DNA of 64,000 bases from Aplectana chamaeleonis (taxonomy: Eukaryota > Nematoda > Chromadorea > Rhabditida > Cosmocercidae), in the NCBI GenBank assembly GCA_029168955.1, contig JAPDOI010001815.1, forward strand, positions 62,001-126,000, read 5' to 3'. Shown in pieces: positions 1 through 14,174 of the stretch. Position 1 is the first letter of the stretch. Every line of letters starts with the position of its first letter. Under the pieces are notes generated by a model. It made no database searches, had not been told where the DNA came from, and was given only the letters and a program-made list of their open reading frames with translations. Position numbers and translations under genes: made by a program.

Positions 1-3000
1 CACACCTTATACGGCGTCCTGCGCATTCCCACTAGGGGCTCGCACACTTTCTACGGCGTCCTGTACACTCCCACTGGGGTCCGGTAAATTTTCTACGGCG
101 TCCTGCGCACTCCCACTGGGGCCCAAACACTTCCTACGGCGTCCTGCGCACTCCCACTGGGGTTACCGCACCCTTTCTACGGCGTCCTGCGCACTCCCAC
201 TGGATTACCGCACACCTTCTACGGCGTCCTGCACACTCCCACTTGGGTCCCGCACACTTTCTACGGCGTCCTGCGCACTCCCACTGGATTACCGCACACC
301 TTCTACGGCGTCCTGCACACTCCCACTGGGGTCCCGTACATTTTCTACGGCGTCCTGCGCATTCCCGTTTGGAGCCCGCAAACCTTCCACGGCGTCCTGC
401 ACACTCCCACTGGGTTACCGCACACCTTCTACGGCGTCCTGCATACTCCCACTGGGGGCCCGCAAACCTTCTACGGAGTCCTGCGCACTTCCATTGGGGG
501 CCCGCACACTTTCTACGGCGTCCTGCGCTCTCCCACTGAGTTACCACACACCTTCTACGGCGTCCCACACATTCCCACTGGGGTCCCGCACACTTTCTAC
601 GGCGTCCTGCGCACTCCCAGTGGGAGCCCGCACGCTTTCTACGGCGTCCTGCGTACTCCCACTGGGTTACCGCACACCTTCTGCGGCGTCCTGCATACCC
701 CATTGGAGGCCCGCAAACCTTCTACGGCGTCCTGCACACTCCCACTGGGGTCACGTACATTTTCTACGGCGTACTGCGCACTCCCCCTGAGTTACCGCAC
801 ACTTTCTACGGCATCCTGCACACTCCCAGTGGGGTCCCGTACATTTTCTACGGCGTCCTGGGCACTCCCGTTGGGAGCCCGCACGCTTTCTACGGCGTCC
901 TGTGCATTCCCACTGGAACCCGCACACCTTCTACGGCGTCCCACACATTCCCACTGGGCTCCCGCAAACTTTCTACGGCGTCCTGCGCACTCCCAATGGG
1001 GGCCCGCACACTTTCTACGGCGTCCTGCGCTCTCCCACTGGGTTACCGCACACCTTCTACGGCGTCCCACACATTCCCACTGGGGTCCCGCACACTTTCT
1101 ACGGCGTCCTGCGCACTCCCACTGGGTTACCGCTCACCTTCTACGGCGTCCTGCACACTCCCACTGGGGCCCCGTACATTTTCTACGGCGTCCTGCGCAC
1201 TCCCACTGGGTTACCGCACACCTTCTACGGCGTCCCACACATTCCCACTGGGGTCCCGTACATTTTCTACGGCATTCTGCATACTCCCACTGGGGTCCCG
1301 TACATTTTCTACGGCGTCCTGCGCACTCCCACTGGGTTACGGCACACTTTCTACGGCGTCCTGCGCACTCCCACTGGGTTACCGCACACTTTCTACGGCG
1401 TCCTGCGCACTCCCACTGGGTTACCGCACACTTTCTACGGCGTCCTGCGCACTCCCATTGGGGGCCCGCACACTTTCTACGGCGTCCTGCCCACTCCCAC
1501 TGGGTTACCGCACACCTTCTACGGCGTCCTGCACACTCCCACTGGGGTTCCGTACACTTTCTCCCTTGTCCTGCGCACTCCCACTGGGGCCCCGCACACT
1601 ATCTACGGCGTCTTGCGCACTCCCACTGGGTTACCGCACACCTTCTACGGCGTCCCACACATTCCCACTGGGGTACCGCACACTTTCTACGGCGTCCTGC
1701 GCACTCCCATTGGGGGCCCACACACTTTCTACGGCGTCCTGCGCTCTCCCACTGGGTTACCGCACACCTTCTACGGCGTCCTGCACACTCCCACTGGGAT
1801 CCCGCACACTTTCTGCGGCGTCGTGCGCATTCCCACTGGGTTACCGCACACCTTCTACGGCGCCCTGCGCACTCCCACTGGGTAACCGCACACCTTCTAC
1901 GGCGTCCTGCACACTCCCACTGGGGTCTCGCACATTATCTCCGGCGTCCTGCGCACTCCCACTGGGTTACCGCACACCTACGGCGTCCTGCACACTCCCA
2001 CTGGGTTACCGCACACCTTCTACGGCGTCCTGCGCACTCCCACTGGGGTCCCGCACACTTTCTACGGCGTCCTGCGCACTCCCACTGGGTTACCGCACAC
2101 TTTCTACGGCATTCTGCACACTCCCACTGGGGTCCCGCACACTTTCTACGGCGTCCTGCGCACTCCCAGTGGGAGCCCGCACACTTTCTACGGCGTCTTG
2201 CGCACTCCCACTGGGTTACCGCACACCTTCTACGGCGTCCCACACATTCCCACTGGGGTCCCGTACATTTTCTACGGCATTCTGCATACTCCCACTGGGG
2301 TCCCGTACATTTTCTACGGCGTCCTGGGCACTCCCGTTGGGAGCCCGCACACTTTCTACGGCGTCCTGCGCACTCACCACACTTTCTATGGCGCCCTGCG
2401 CACTCCCACTGGGGTCCCGCACACTTTCTACGGCGTCCTGCGCACTCCCACTGGGGGCCCGCACACTTTCTACGGCGTCCTGCACACTCCCACTGGGTTA
2501 CCGCACACCTTCTACGGCGTCCTGCGCACTCCCACTGGGGTCCCGCACACTTTCTACGGCGTCCTGCGCACTCCCACTGGGTTACTGCACACTTTCTACG
2601 GCGTCCTACGCACTCCCACTGGGGTCCCGCACACTTTCTACGGCGTCCTGCGCACTCCCACTGGGTTACCGCACACTTTCTACGGCGTCCTGCGCACTCC
2701 CACTGGGGTCCCGCACACTTTCTACGGCGTCCTGCGCACTCCCACTGGGTTACCGCACACCTTCTACGGCGTCCTGCGCACTCCCACTGGGTTTCCGCAC
2801 ACCTTCTACGGCGTCCTGCGCACTCCCACTGGGGTCCCGCACACTTTCTACGGCGTCCTGCGCACTCCCACTGGGGCCCGCACACTTTCTACGGCGTCCT
2901 GCGCACTCCCACTGGGTTACCGCACACCATCTACGGCGTCCTGCACACTCCCACTGGAGTTCGGTAAATTTTCTACGGCGTCCTGCGCACTCCCACTGGG

Positions 3001-4350
3001 TTACCGCACACCTACGGCGTCCTGCACACTCCCACTGGGTTACCGCACACCTTCTACGGCGTCCTGCGCATTCCCACTGTGGTCCCGCACACTTTCTACG
3101 GCGTCCTGCGCACTCCCATTGGGGGCCCGCACACTTTCTACGGCGTCCTGCGCACTCCCACTGGGGGCCCGTACACTTTCTACGGCGTCCTGCGCACTCT
3201 CACTGGGTTACCACACACCTTCTACGGCATCCTGCACACTCCCACTGGGGTCCCGTACATTTTCTACGGCGTCCTGCCCACTCCCACTGGGGTCCCGCAC
3301 ACTTTCTACGGCGTCCTGCGCACTCCCACTTCGGGAATGCACACATTCTACGGCGTCCTGCGCACTCCCACTGGAGTCCCGCACACTTTCTACGGCGTCC
3401 TGCGCATTCCCACTGGGTTACCGCACACCTTCACGGCGTCCTGCGCATTCCCACTGGGGTACCGCACACCTTCTACGGCATCCTGCGCACTCCCACTGGG
3501 GTCCGGTAAATTTTCTACGGCGTCCTGCCCACTCCCACTGGGGTCCCGCACACTTTCTACGGCGTCCTTCACACTCCCACTGGGTCACCGCACACTTTCT
3601 ACGGCATCCTGCGCACTCCCACTGGGGTCCCGCACACTTTCTACGGCGTCCTGCGCACTCCCACTGGGGTACCGCACACTCCCTACGGCGTCCTGCGCAC
3701 TGCCACTGGGGTCCCGCACACTTTCTACGGCGTCCTGCGTTTTCCCACTGGGTTACCGCACACTTTCTACGGCGTCCTGCGCATTCCCACTGAGGCTTGC
3801 ACACTTTCTACGGCGTCCTGCGCATTCCCACTGAGGGCTTGCACACTTTCTACGGCGTCCAGCGCACTCCCACTGGGTCACCGCACACCTTCTACGGCGT
3901 CCTGCACACTCCCACTGGGGGCCCGCACACTTTCTACGGCGTCCTGCGCACTCCCACTGGGGGCCCGCACACTTTGTATGGCGTCCTACGCCCTCCCACT
4001 GGGTTACCGCACACCTTTTACGGCATCCTGCACACTCCCACTGGGGTCCCGCACACTTTCTACGGCGTCCTGCGCACTCCCAATGGGAGCCCGCACACTT
4101 TCTACGGCGTCCTGCGCACTCCCACTGGGTTACCGCACACCTTCTACGGCATTCTGCACACTCCCACTGGGGTCCCGTACATTTTCTTCGGCGTCCTGGG
4201 CACTCCCACTGTGGCCCCGTACATTTTCTACGGCGTCCTGCACACTCCCACTGGGGTCCCGCACACTTTCTACGGCGTCCTGCGCACTCCCAATGGGAGC
4301 CCGCACACTTTCTACGGCGTCCTGCGCACTCCCGCTGGGGGCACGCACAC

Positions 4351-4520
4351 TTTCTGCGGCGTCCCGCGCACTCTCACTGGGGTACCGCACACTTTCTACG
4401 GCGTCCTGCACACTCCCACTGGGGTCCCGTACACTTTCTGCGGCGTCCCGCGCACTCTCACTGGGGTACCGCACACTTTCTACGGCGTCCTGCGCACTCC
4501 CACTGGGTTACCGCACACCT
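4351..4520 (+). repeat. 84-bp dimer duplication inside the satellite
   Basis: The private variant TCTGCGGCGTCCCGCGC together with CTCTCACTGGGGTACC appears at about 4,353 and again 84 bp later at about 4,437. A two-unit block was therefore duplicated in tandem. Confidence 0.8.
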
Positions 4521-6390
4521 TCTACGGCGTCCCACACATTCCCACTGGGGTCCCGCACACTTTCTACGGCGTCCTGCGCTCTCCCACTGGGTTACCGCAC
4601 ACTTTCTGCGGCGTCCTGCGCGCTCCCACTGGGGTCCCGCACACTTTCTACGGCGTCCTGCGCACTCCCAATGGGAGCCCGCACACTTTCTACGGCGTCC
4701 CACTTATTCCCACTGGGTTACCGCACACCTTCTACGGCGTCCCACACATTCCCACTGGGGTCCCGCACACTTTCTACGGCGTCCTGCGCTCTCCCACTGG
4801 GGTACCGCACACTTTCTACGGCGTCCTGCACACTCCCACTGGGGCCCCGTACATTTTCTACGGCGTCCTGCGCACTCCCACTGGGTTACCGCACACCTTC
4901 TAAGGCGTCCTGCACACTCCCAATGGGTTACCGTACACCTTCTACGGCGTCCCACACATTCACACTGGGGTCCCGCACACTTTCTACGGCGTCCTGCGCA
5001 CTCCCAATGGGAGCCCGCACACTTTCTACGGCGTCTTGCGCACTCCCAATGGGAGCCCGCACACTTTCTACGGCGTCTTGCGCACTCCCACTGGGTTACC
5101 GCACACCTTCTACGGCGTCCCACACATTCCCACTGGGATCCCGCACACTTTCTACGGCGTCCTGCGCACTCCCATTGGGGGCCCGCACACTTTCTACGGC
5201 GTCCTGCGCACTCCCACTGGGTTACCGCACACCTTCTACGGCGTCCTGCACACTCCCACTGGGGTCCCGTACATTTTCTACGGCGTCCTGCACACTCCCA
5301 CTGGGGTCCCGCATACTTTCTACGGCGTCCTGCGCATTCCCACTGGGGTCCCGCACACTTTCTACGGCGTCCTGCGCACTCCCAATGGGAGCCCGCACTC
5401 TTTCTACGGCGTCCTGCGCCCTCCCACTGGGGCCCCGCACACTTTTTACGGCGTCCTGCGCACTCCCACTGGGTTACCGCACACTTTCTACGGCGTCCTG
5501 CGCACTCCCACTGGGGTCCCGCACACTTTCTGCGGCGTCCTGCGCATTCCCACTAGGTTACCGCACACTTTCTGCGGCGTCCTGCGCACTCCCACTGGGG
5601 TCCCGCACAATTTCTACGGCGTCCTGCACACTCCCACTGGGGTCCCGCACACTTTCTACGGCGTCCTGCGCACTCCCGCTGGGTTACCGCACACCTTCTA
5701 CGGCGTCCTGCACACTCCCACTGGGGAACCGCACACTTTCTACGGCGTCCTGCGCACTCCCAATGGGAGCCCGCACACTTTCTGCGGCGTCTTGCGCACT
5801 CCCAATGGGAGCCCGCACACTTTCTACGGCGTCTTGCGCACTCCCACTGGGTTACCGCACACCTTCTACGGCGTCCTGCGCACTCCCATTGGGGCCCGTA
5901 CATTTTCTACGGCGTCCTGCGCACTCCCACTGGGTTACCGCACACCTTCTACGGCGTCCCACACATTCCCACTGGGGTCCCGCACACTTTCTACGGCGTC
6001 CTGCGCACTCCCAATGGGAGCCCGCACACTTTCTACGGCGTCCTGCGCACTCCCACTGGGTTACCGCACACCTTCTACGGCGTCCTGCACACTCCCACTG
6101 GGTTACCGCACACCTTCTACGGCGTCCCACACATTCCCACTGGGGTCCCGCACACTTTCTACGGCGTCCTGCGCACTCCCACTGGGGTTCCGTACATTTT
6201 CTACGGCGTCCTGCGCACTCCCACTGGGTTACCGCACATCTTCTACGGCGTCCTGCACACTCCCACTGGGGCCCGCACACTTTATACGGCGTCCTGCGCA
6301 CTCCCACTGGGTTACCGCGCACCTTCTACGGCGTCCTGCGCATTCCCACAGGGGTACCGCACACTTTCTATGGTGTCCTGCGCACTCCCA

Positions 6391-6558
6391 CTGGGTTGCC
6401 GCACACTTTCTAAGGCGTCCTGCGCATTACCACTGGAGTCCCGCACACTTTCTACGGCGTCCTGCGCACTCCCACTGGGTTGCCGCACACTTTCTAAGGC
6501 GTCCTGCGCATTACCACTGGAGTCCCGCACACTTTCTACGGCGTCCTACGCATTCCCA
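6391..6558 (+). repeat. 84-bp dimer duplication inside the satellite
   Basis: The linked rare variants GGGTTGCC, TCTAAGGCG and GCATTACCACTGGAG occur in the same order twice, exactly 84 bp apart (for example GGGTTGCC at 6,393 and 6,477). TAAGG also places a stop codon in one forward frame at both sites. Confidence 0.88.
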
Positions 6559-7099
6559 CTGAGGGCCCGCGCACTTTCTGCGGCATCCTGCGCACTCCCA
6601 CTGGGTTACCGCACACCTTCTACGGCAACCTGCACACTCCCACTGGGGGCCCGCACACTTTCTATGGCGTCCTGCTCATTTCCACTGGGGGCCCGCACAC
6701 TTTTTACGGCGTCCTGCTCACTCCAACTGAGTTACCGCACACCTTCTACGGCGTCCTGCGCACTCCCACTGGGACCCGCACACTTTCTATGGCGTCCTGC
6801 GCACTCCCACTGGGTTACCGCACACTTTCACCGGCGTCCTGCGCACTGCCACTGGGGTCCCGCACACTTTCTACGGCGTCCTGCGCACTCCCACTGGGTC
6901 ACCGCACACCTTCTACGGCGTCCTGCACACTCCCACTGGGGTCCCGCACACTTTCTACGGCGTCCTGCGCACTCCCACTGGAGCCCGCACACTTTCTACG
7001 GCGTCCTGCGCACTCCCACTGGGGGCCCGCACACTTTCTACGGCGTCCTGCGCACTCTCACTAGGTTCTCGCACACCTTCTACGGCGTCCTGCGCACTC

Positions 7100-7275
7100 C
7101 CACTGGGGTCCCGTACACTTTCTGTGGCGTCCTGCGCACTCCCACTGGGGTCCCGTACACTTTCTGTGGCGTCCTGCGCACTCCCACTGGGGGCCCGTAC
7201 ACTTTCTACGGCGTCCTGCGCACTCCCACTGGGGTCCCGTACACTTTCTGTGGCGTCCTGCGCACTCCCACTGGA
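7100..7275 (+). repeat. Local spread of a TGTGGCG unit variant
   Basis: The otherwise rare TTTCTGTGGCGTCC form appears three times in five units, at about 7,123, 7,165 and 7,249, that is 42 and 84 bp apart. This is local homogenisation by unequal exchange or conversion. Confidence 0.8.
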
Positions 7276-9711
7276 GCCCCGCACACTTTCTACGGCGTCC
7301 TGCGCACTCCCACTGGGTTACCGCACACCTTCTACGGCGTCCTGCACATTCCCACTGGGGCCCGCACACTTTCTACGGCGTCCTGCGCACTCCCACTGGG
7401 GTCCCGCACACTTTCTACGGCGTCCTGCGCACTCCCACTGGGGGCCGCACACTTTCTACGGCGTCCTGCGCACTCCCACTGGGAGCCCGCACACTTTCTA
7501 CGGCGTCCTGCGCACTCCCACTGGGGTACCGCACACTTTCTACGGCGTCCTGCGCACTCCCACTGGGTTACCGCACACCTTCTACGGCATCCTGCACACT
7601 CCCACTGGGGTCCCGCACACTTTCTACGGCGTCCTGCGCACTCCCAATGGGAGCCCGCACACTTTTTACGGCGTCCTGCGCACTCCCGCTGGGTTACCGC
7701 ACACCTTCTACGGCGTCCTGCACACTCCCACTGGGGTCCCGCATACTTTCTACGGCCTCCTGCGCACTCCCACTGGGGTACCGCACACTTTCTACGGCGT
7801 CCTGCGCACTCCCACTGGGGCCCGCACACTTTCTACGGCGTCCTGCGCACTCCCACTGGGTTACCGCACACCTTCTACGGCGTCCTGCACACTCCCACTG
7901 GGGTCCCGCATACTTTCTACGGCGTCCTGCGCATTCCCACTGGGGGCCCGCACACTTTCTACGGCGTCCTGCACACTCCCATTGGGGGCCCGCACACTTT
8001 CTACGGCGTCCTGCGCACTCCCACTGGGTTACCGCACACCTTCTACGGCGTCCCACACATTCCCACTGGGGTCCCGTACATTTTCTACGGCGTCCTGCGC
8101 ACTCCCACTGGGGCCCCGTACATTTTCTACGGCGTCCTGCGCACTCCCACTGGGTTACCGCACACCTTCTACGGCGTCCCACACATTCCCACTGGGGTCC
8201 CGCACACTTTCTACGGCGTCCTGCGCACTCCCAATGGGAGCCCGCACACTTTCTACGGCGTCCTGCGCACTCCCAATGGGACCCGCACACTTACTACGGC
8301 GTCCTGCGCACTCCCACTGGGTTACCGCACACCTTCTACGGCGTCGTGCACACGGCCACTGGGGTCCCGCACCCTTTCTGCAACGTCCTGCGCAGACCCA
8401 CTGGGCTACCGCACACCTTCTACGGCGTCCTGCGCACTCCCACAGGGTTCCCGCACACTTTCTACGGCGTCCTGCGCACTCCCACTGGGGTCCCGCACAC
8501 TTTCTACGGCGTCCTGCGCACTCCCACTGGGTTACCGCACACCTTCTACGGCGTCCTGCACATTCCCACTGGGGTCCCGCACACTTTCTACGGCGTCCTG
8601 CGCACTCCCACTGGGGAGCCCGCACACACTTTCTACGGCGTCCTGCGCACTCCCACTGGGTTACCGCACACCTTCTACGGCGTCCTGCGCACTCCCACTG
8701 GGGTCCCGCACACTTTCTACGGCGTCCTGCGCACTCCCACTGGGGTCCCGCACACTTTCTACGGCGTCCTGCGCACTCCCACTGGGGCCCGCACACTTTC
8801 TACGGCGTCCTGCGCACTCCCACTGGGTTACCGCACACCTTCTACGGCGTCCTGCACACTCCCACTGGGGGTCCGCACACTTTCTACGGCGTCCTGCGCA
8901 CTCCCACTGGGGCCCCGCACACTTTCTACGGCGTCCTGCGCACTCCCACTGGGTTACCGCACACCTTCTACGGCGTCCTGCACATTCCCACTGGGGTCCC
9001 GCACACTTTCTACGGCGTCCTGCGCACTCCCACTGGGGCCCGCACACTTTCTACGGCGTCCTGCGCACTCCCACTGGGTTACCGCACACCTTCTACGGCG
9101 TCCTGCACATTCCCACTGGGGTCCCGCACACTTTCTACGGCGTCCTGCGCACTCCCACTGGGAGCCCGCATACTTTCTGCGGCATCCTGCGCACTCCCAC
9201 TGGGTTACCGCACACTTTCTACGGCGTCCTGCGCACTCCCAGTGGATTACCGCACACTTTCTGCGGCTTCCTGCGCACTCCCACTGGAGTACCGCACACT
9301 ATCTACGGCGTCCGGCGCACTCCCACTGGGGTTCCCGCACACTATCTACGGCGTCTTGCGCACTCCCACTGGGGGCCCGCACACTTTCTACGGCGTCCTG
9401 CACACTCCCATTGGGGGCCCGCACACTTTCTACGGCGTCCTGCACACTCCCACTGGGTTACCGCACACCTTCTACGGCGTCCTGCACACTCCCACTGGGG
9501 TCCCGTACATTTTCTACGGCGTCCTGCACACTCCCACTGGGGTCCCGCATACTTTCTACGGCGTCCTGCGCATTCCCACTAGAACTCGCACACTTTCTAC
9601 GGCGTCCTGCGCATTCCCACTGGGGTTCCGTACATTTTCTACGGCGTCCTGCGCACTCCCACTGGGGCCCCGTACATTTTCTACGGCGTCCTGCGCACTC
9701 CCACTGGGTTA

Positions 9712-9921
9712 CCGCACACCTTCTACGGCGTCCCACACATTCCCACTGGGGTCCCGCACACTTTCTACGGCGTCCTGCGCACTCCCAATGGGAGCCCGCA
9801 CACTTTCTACGGCGTCTTGCGCACTCCCACTGGGTTACCGCACACCTTCTACGGCGTCCTGCACACTCCCACTGGGGCCCCGTACATTTTCTACGGCGTC
9901 CTGCGCGCTCCCACTTTGGGC
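9712..9921 (+). repeat. 210-bp five-unit higher-order repeat, copy 1
   Basis: Five successive units in a fixed order of variants: a CCCACACATT unit, a CCCAATGGGAG unit, a GTCTTGCGC unit, a CTGCACACT unit and a CCGTACATT unit. The same order recurs with little change at 12,189 and 13,697. A form with one extra CCCAATGGGAG unit lies at 10,678 to 10,929. Confidence 0.88.
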
Positions 9922-12188
9922 ATGAACACTTTCTACGGAGTCCTGCGCACTCCCACTGGGTTACCGCACACCTTCTACGGCGTCCTGCACACTCCCACTG
10001 GGGTCCCGCATACTTTCTACGGCGTCCTGCACACTCCCACTGGGGTCCCGCACACTTTCTACGGCGTCTTGCGCACTCCCACTGGGTTACCGCTCACCTT
10101 CTACGGCGTCCTGCACACTCCCACTGGGGCCCCGTACATTTTCTACGGCGTCCTGCGCACTCCCACTGGGTTACCGCACACCCTCTACGGCGTCCCACAC
10201 ATTCCCACTGGGGTCCCGCACACTTTCTACGGCGTCCTGCGCACTCCCACTGGGTTACCGCACACCCTCTACGGCGTCTTGCGCACTCCCACTGGGGTTC
10301 CGCACACTTTCTACGGCGTCTTGCGCACTCCCGCTGGGTTACCGCACACCTTCTACGGCGTCCTGCACACTCCCACTGGGGTTCTGTACATTTTCTACGG
10401 CGTCCTGCGCACTCCCACTGGGTTACCGCACACCTTCTACGGCGTCCCACGCATTCCCACTGTGGTCCCGCACACTTTCTACGGCGTCCTGTGCACTCCC
10501 AATGGGAGCCCGCACACTTTCTACGGCGTCTTGCGCACTCCCACTGGGTTACCGCACACCTTCTACGGCGTCCTGCACACTCCCACTGGGGCCCCGTACA
10601 TTTTCTACGGCGTCCTGCGCACTCCCACTGGGTTACCGCACACCTTCTACGGCGTCCTGCACACTCCCAATGGGTTACCGCACACCTTCTACGGCGTCCC
10701 ACACATTCCCACTGGGGTCCCGCACACTTTCTACGGCGTCCTGCGCACTCCCAATGGGAGCCCGCACACTTTCTGCGGCGTCTTGCGCACTCCCAATGGG
10801 AGCCCGCACACTTTCTACGGCGTCTTGCGCACTCCCACTGGGTTACCGCACACCTTCTACGGCGTCCTGCACACTCCCACTGGGGCCCCGTACATTTTCT
10901 ACGGCGTCCCACACATTCCCACTGGGGTCCCGCACACTTTCTACGGCGTCCCACACATTCCCACTGGGGTCCCGCACACTTTCTACGGCGTCCTGCGCAC
11001 TCCCACTGGAACCCGCACACCTTCTACGGCGTCCTGCGCACTCCCACTGGGGCCCCGTACATTTTCTACGGCGTCCTGCGCACTCCCACTGGGTTACCGC
11101 ACACCTTCTACGGCGTCCCACACATTCCCACTGGGGTCCCGCACACTTTCTACGGCGTCCTGCGCACTCCCATTGGGGGCCCACACACTTTCTACGGCGT
11201 TTTGCGCACTCCCACTGGGTTACCGCACACCTTCTACGGCGTCCCACACATTCCCACTGGGGTCCCGCACACTTTCTACGGCGTCCTGCGCACTCCCACT
11301 GGGGTCCCGCACACTTTCTACGGCGTCCTGCGCACTCCCAATGGGAGCCCTCACACTTTCTACGGCGTATTGCGCACTCCCACTGGGTTACCGCACACCT
11401 TCTACGGCGTCCCACACATTCCCACTGGGATCCCGCACACTTTCTACGGCGTCCTGCGCACTCCCATTGGGGGCCCGTACATTTTCTACGGCGTCCTGCG
11501 CACTCCCACTGGGGCCCCGTACATTTTATACGGCGTCCTGCGCACTCCCACTGGGTTACCGCACACCTTCTACGGCGTCCTGCACACTCCCACTGGGGCC
11601 CCGTACATTTTCTACGGCGTCCCACACATTTCCACTGGGGTCCCGCACACTTTCTATGGCGTCCCACACATTCCCACTGGGGTCCCGCACACTTTCTACG
11701 GCGTCCTGCGCACTCCCAATGGGAGCCCGCACACTTTCTACGGCGTCTTGCGCACTCCCACTGGGTTACCGCACACTTTCTACGGCGTCCTGCGCACTCC
11801 CAATGGGAGCCCGCACACTTTCTACGGCGTCTTGCGCACTCCCACTGGGTTACCGCACACCTTCTACGGCGTCCCACACATTCCCACTGGGGTCCCGCAC
11901 ACCTTCTACGGCGTCCCACACATTCCCACTGGGGTCCCGCACACTTTCTACGGCGTCCTGCGCACTCCCAATGGGAGCCCGCACACTTTCTACGGCGTCC
12001 TGCGCGCTCCCACTTTGGGCACGCACACTATCTACGGCGTCTTGCGCACTCCCACTGGGTTACCGCACACCTTCTACGGCGTCCCACACATTCCCACTGG
12101 GATCCCGCACACTTTCTACGGCGTCCTGCGCACTCCCATTGGGGGCCCGTACATTTTCTACGGCGTCCTGCGCACTCCCACTGGGTTA

Positions 12189-12398
12189 CCGCACACCCTC
12201 TACGGCGTCCCACACATTCCCACTGGGGTCCCGCACACTTTCTACGGCGTCCTGCGCACTCCCAATGGGAGCCCGCACACTTTCTACGGCGTCTTGCGCA
12301 CTCCCACTGGGTTACCGCACACCTTCTACGGCGTCCTGCACACTCCCACTGGGGCCCCGTACATTTTCTACGGCGTCCTGCGCACTCCCACTGGGTTA
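12189..12398 (+). repeat. 210-bp five-unit higher-order repeat, copy 2
   Basis: Same order of five unit variants as at 9,712. The first unit reads ACCCTCTACGG instead of ACCTTCTACGG. Confidence 0.87.
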
Positions 12399-12540
12399 CC
12401 GCACACCTTCTACGGCGTCCCACGCATTCCCACTGTGGTCCCGCACACTTTCTACGGCGTCCTGCGCACTCCCACTGGGGCCCCGTACATTTTCTACGGC
12501 GTCCTGCGCACTCCCACTGGGTTACCGCACACTTTCTACG

Positions 12541-13020
12541 GCGTCCTGCGCTCTCCCACTGGGTTACCGCACACCTTCTACGGCGTCCTGCACACTCCCA
12601 CTGTGGCCCCGTACATTTTCTACGGCGTCCTGCACACTCCCACTGGGGTCCCGCACACTTTCTACGGCGTCCTGCGCATTCCCACTGGAACCCGCACACC
12701 TTTTACGGCATCCTGCACACTCCCACTGGGGTCCCGCACACTTTCTACGGCGTCCTGCGCACTCCCAATGGGAGCCCGCACACTTTCTACGGCGTCCTGC
12801 GCACTCCCGCTGGGTTACCGCACACCTTCTACGGCGTCCTGCACACTCCCACTGGGGCCCCGTACATTTTCTACGGCGTCCTGCACACTCCCACTGGGGT
12901 CCCGCATACTTTCTACGGCGTCCTGCGCATTCCCACTGGGGGCCCGCACACTTTCTACGGCGTCCTGCACACTCCCATTGGGGGCCCGCACACTTTCTAC
13001 GGCGTCCTGCACACTCCCAC
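12541..13020 (+). repeat. Segmental duplication within the satellite, copy 1
   Basis: About eleven consecutive units, including the rare linked forms CCCACTGTGGCCCCG, GGAACCCGCACACC with TTTTACGGCATCC, and GCATACTTTC, recur in the same order at 14,175 to 14,660, an offset of about 1,634 bp. The two copies differ at only a handful of positions by eye. Confidence 0.85.
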
Positions 13021-13696
13021 TGGGTTACCGCACACCTACGGCGTCCTGCACACTCCCACTGGGGTTCCGTACATTTTCTACGGCGTCCTGCGCACTCCCA
13101 CTGGGTTACCGCACACCTTCTACGGCGTCCCACGCATTCCCACTGTGGTCCCGCACACTTTCTACGGCGTCCTGCGCACTCCCACTGGGGCCCCGTACAT
13201 TTTCTACGGCGTCCTGCGCACTCCCACTGGGTTACCGCACACCTTCTACGGCGTCCTGCACACTCCCACTGGGGCCCCGTACATTTTCTACGGCGTCCTG
13301 CGCACTCCCACTGGGTTACCGCACACCTTCTACGGCGTCCTGCACACTCCCAATGGGTTACCGCACACCTTCTACGGCGTCCCACACATTCCCACTGGGG
13401 TCCCGCACACTTTCTACGGCGTCTTGCGCACTCCCACTGGGTTACCGCACACCTTCAACGGCGTCCCACACATTCCCACTGGGGTCCCGCACACTTTCTA
13501 CGGCGTCCTGCGCACTCCCACTGGGGCCCCGTACATTTTCTACGGCGTCCTGCGCACTCCCACTGGGCTACCACACCCCCTCTACGGCATCCTGCACACT
13601 CCCACTGGGGTCCCGCACACTTTCTACGGCGTCCTGCGCACTCCCACTGGGGCCCCGTACATTTTCTACGGCGTCCTGCGCACTCCCACTGGGTTA

Positions 13697-13906
13697 CCGC
13701 ACACCTTCTACGGCGTCCCACACATTCCCACTGGGGTCCCGCACACTTTCTACGGCGTCCTGCGCACTCCCAATGGGAGCCCGCACACTTTCTACGGCGT
13801 CTTGCGCACTCCCACTGGGTTACCGCACACCTTCTACGGCGTCCTGCACACTCCCACTGGGGCCCCGTACATTTTCTACGGCGTCCTGCGCACTCCCACT
13901 GGGGCC
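13697..13906 (+). repeat. 210-bp five-unit higher-order repeat, copy 3
   Basis: Same order of five unit variants as at 9,712, by eye essentially identical to that copy. Confidence 0.87.
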
Positions 13907-14174
13907 CCGCACACTTTCTACGGCGTCTTGCGCACTCCCACTGGGTTACCGCACACCTTCTACGGCGTCCTGCACACTCCCACTGGGGCCCCGTACATTT
14001 TCTACGGCGTCCTGCGCACTCCCACTGGGTTACCGCACACCTTCTACGGCGTCCCACGCATTCCCACTGTGGTCCCGCACACTTTCTACGGCGTACTGCG
14101 CGCTCCCACTTTGGGCATGCACACTTTCTACGGAGTCCTGCGCACTCCCATTGGGGGCCCGCACACTTTCTACG

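Noticed and set aside
1..42. Internal 21-bp half-unit repeat within the 42-bp satellite
   Set aside because: The two halves match at only about 11 of 21 positions by hand alignment, too weak to claim.
134..3000. Reverse-strand frames of the type QWECAGRRRKCAGP
   Set aside because: Same cause as above on the other strand; the motif shifts frame with unit indels and there is no independent sign of coding.
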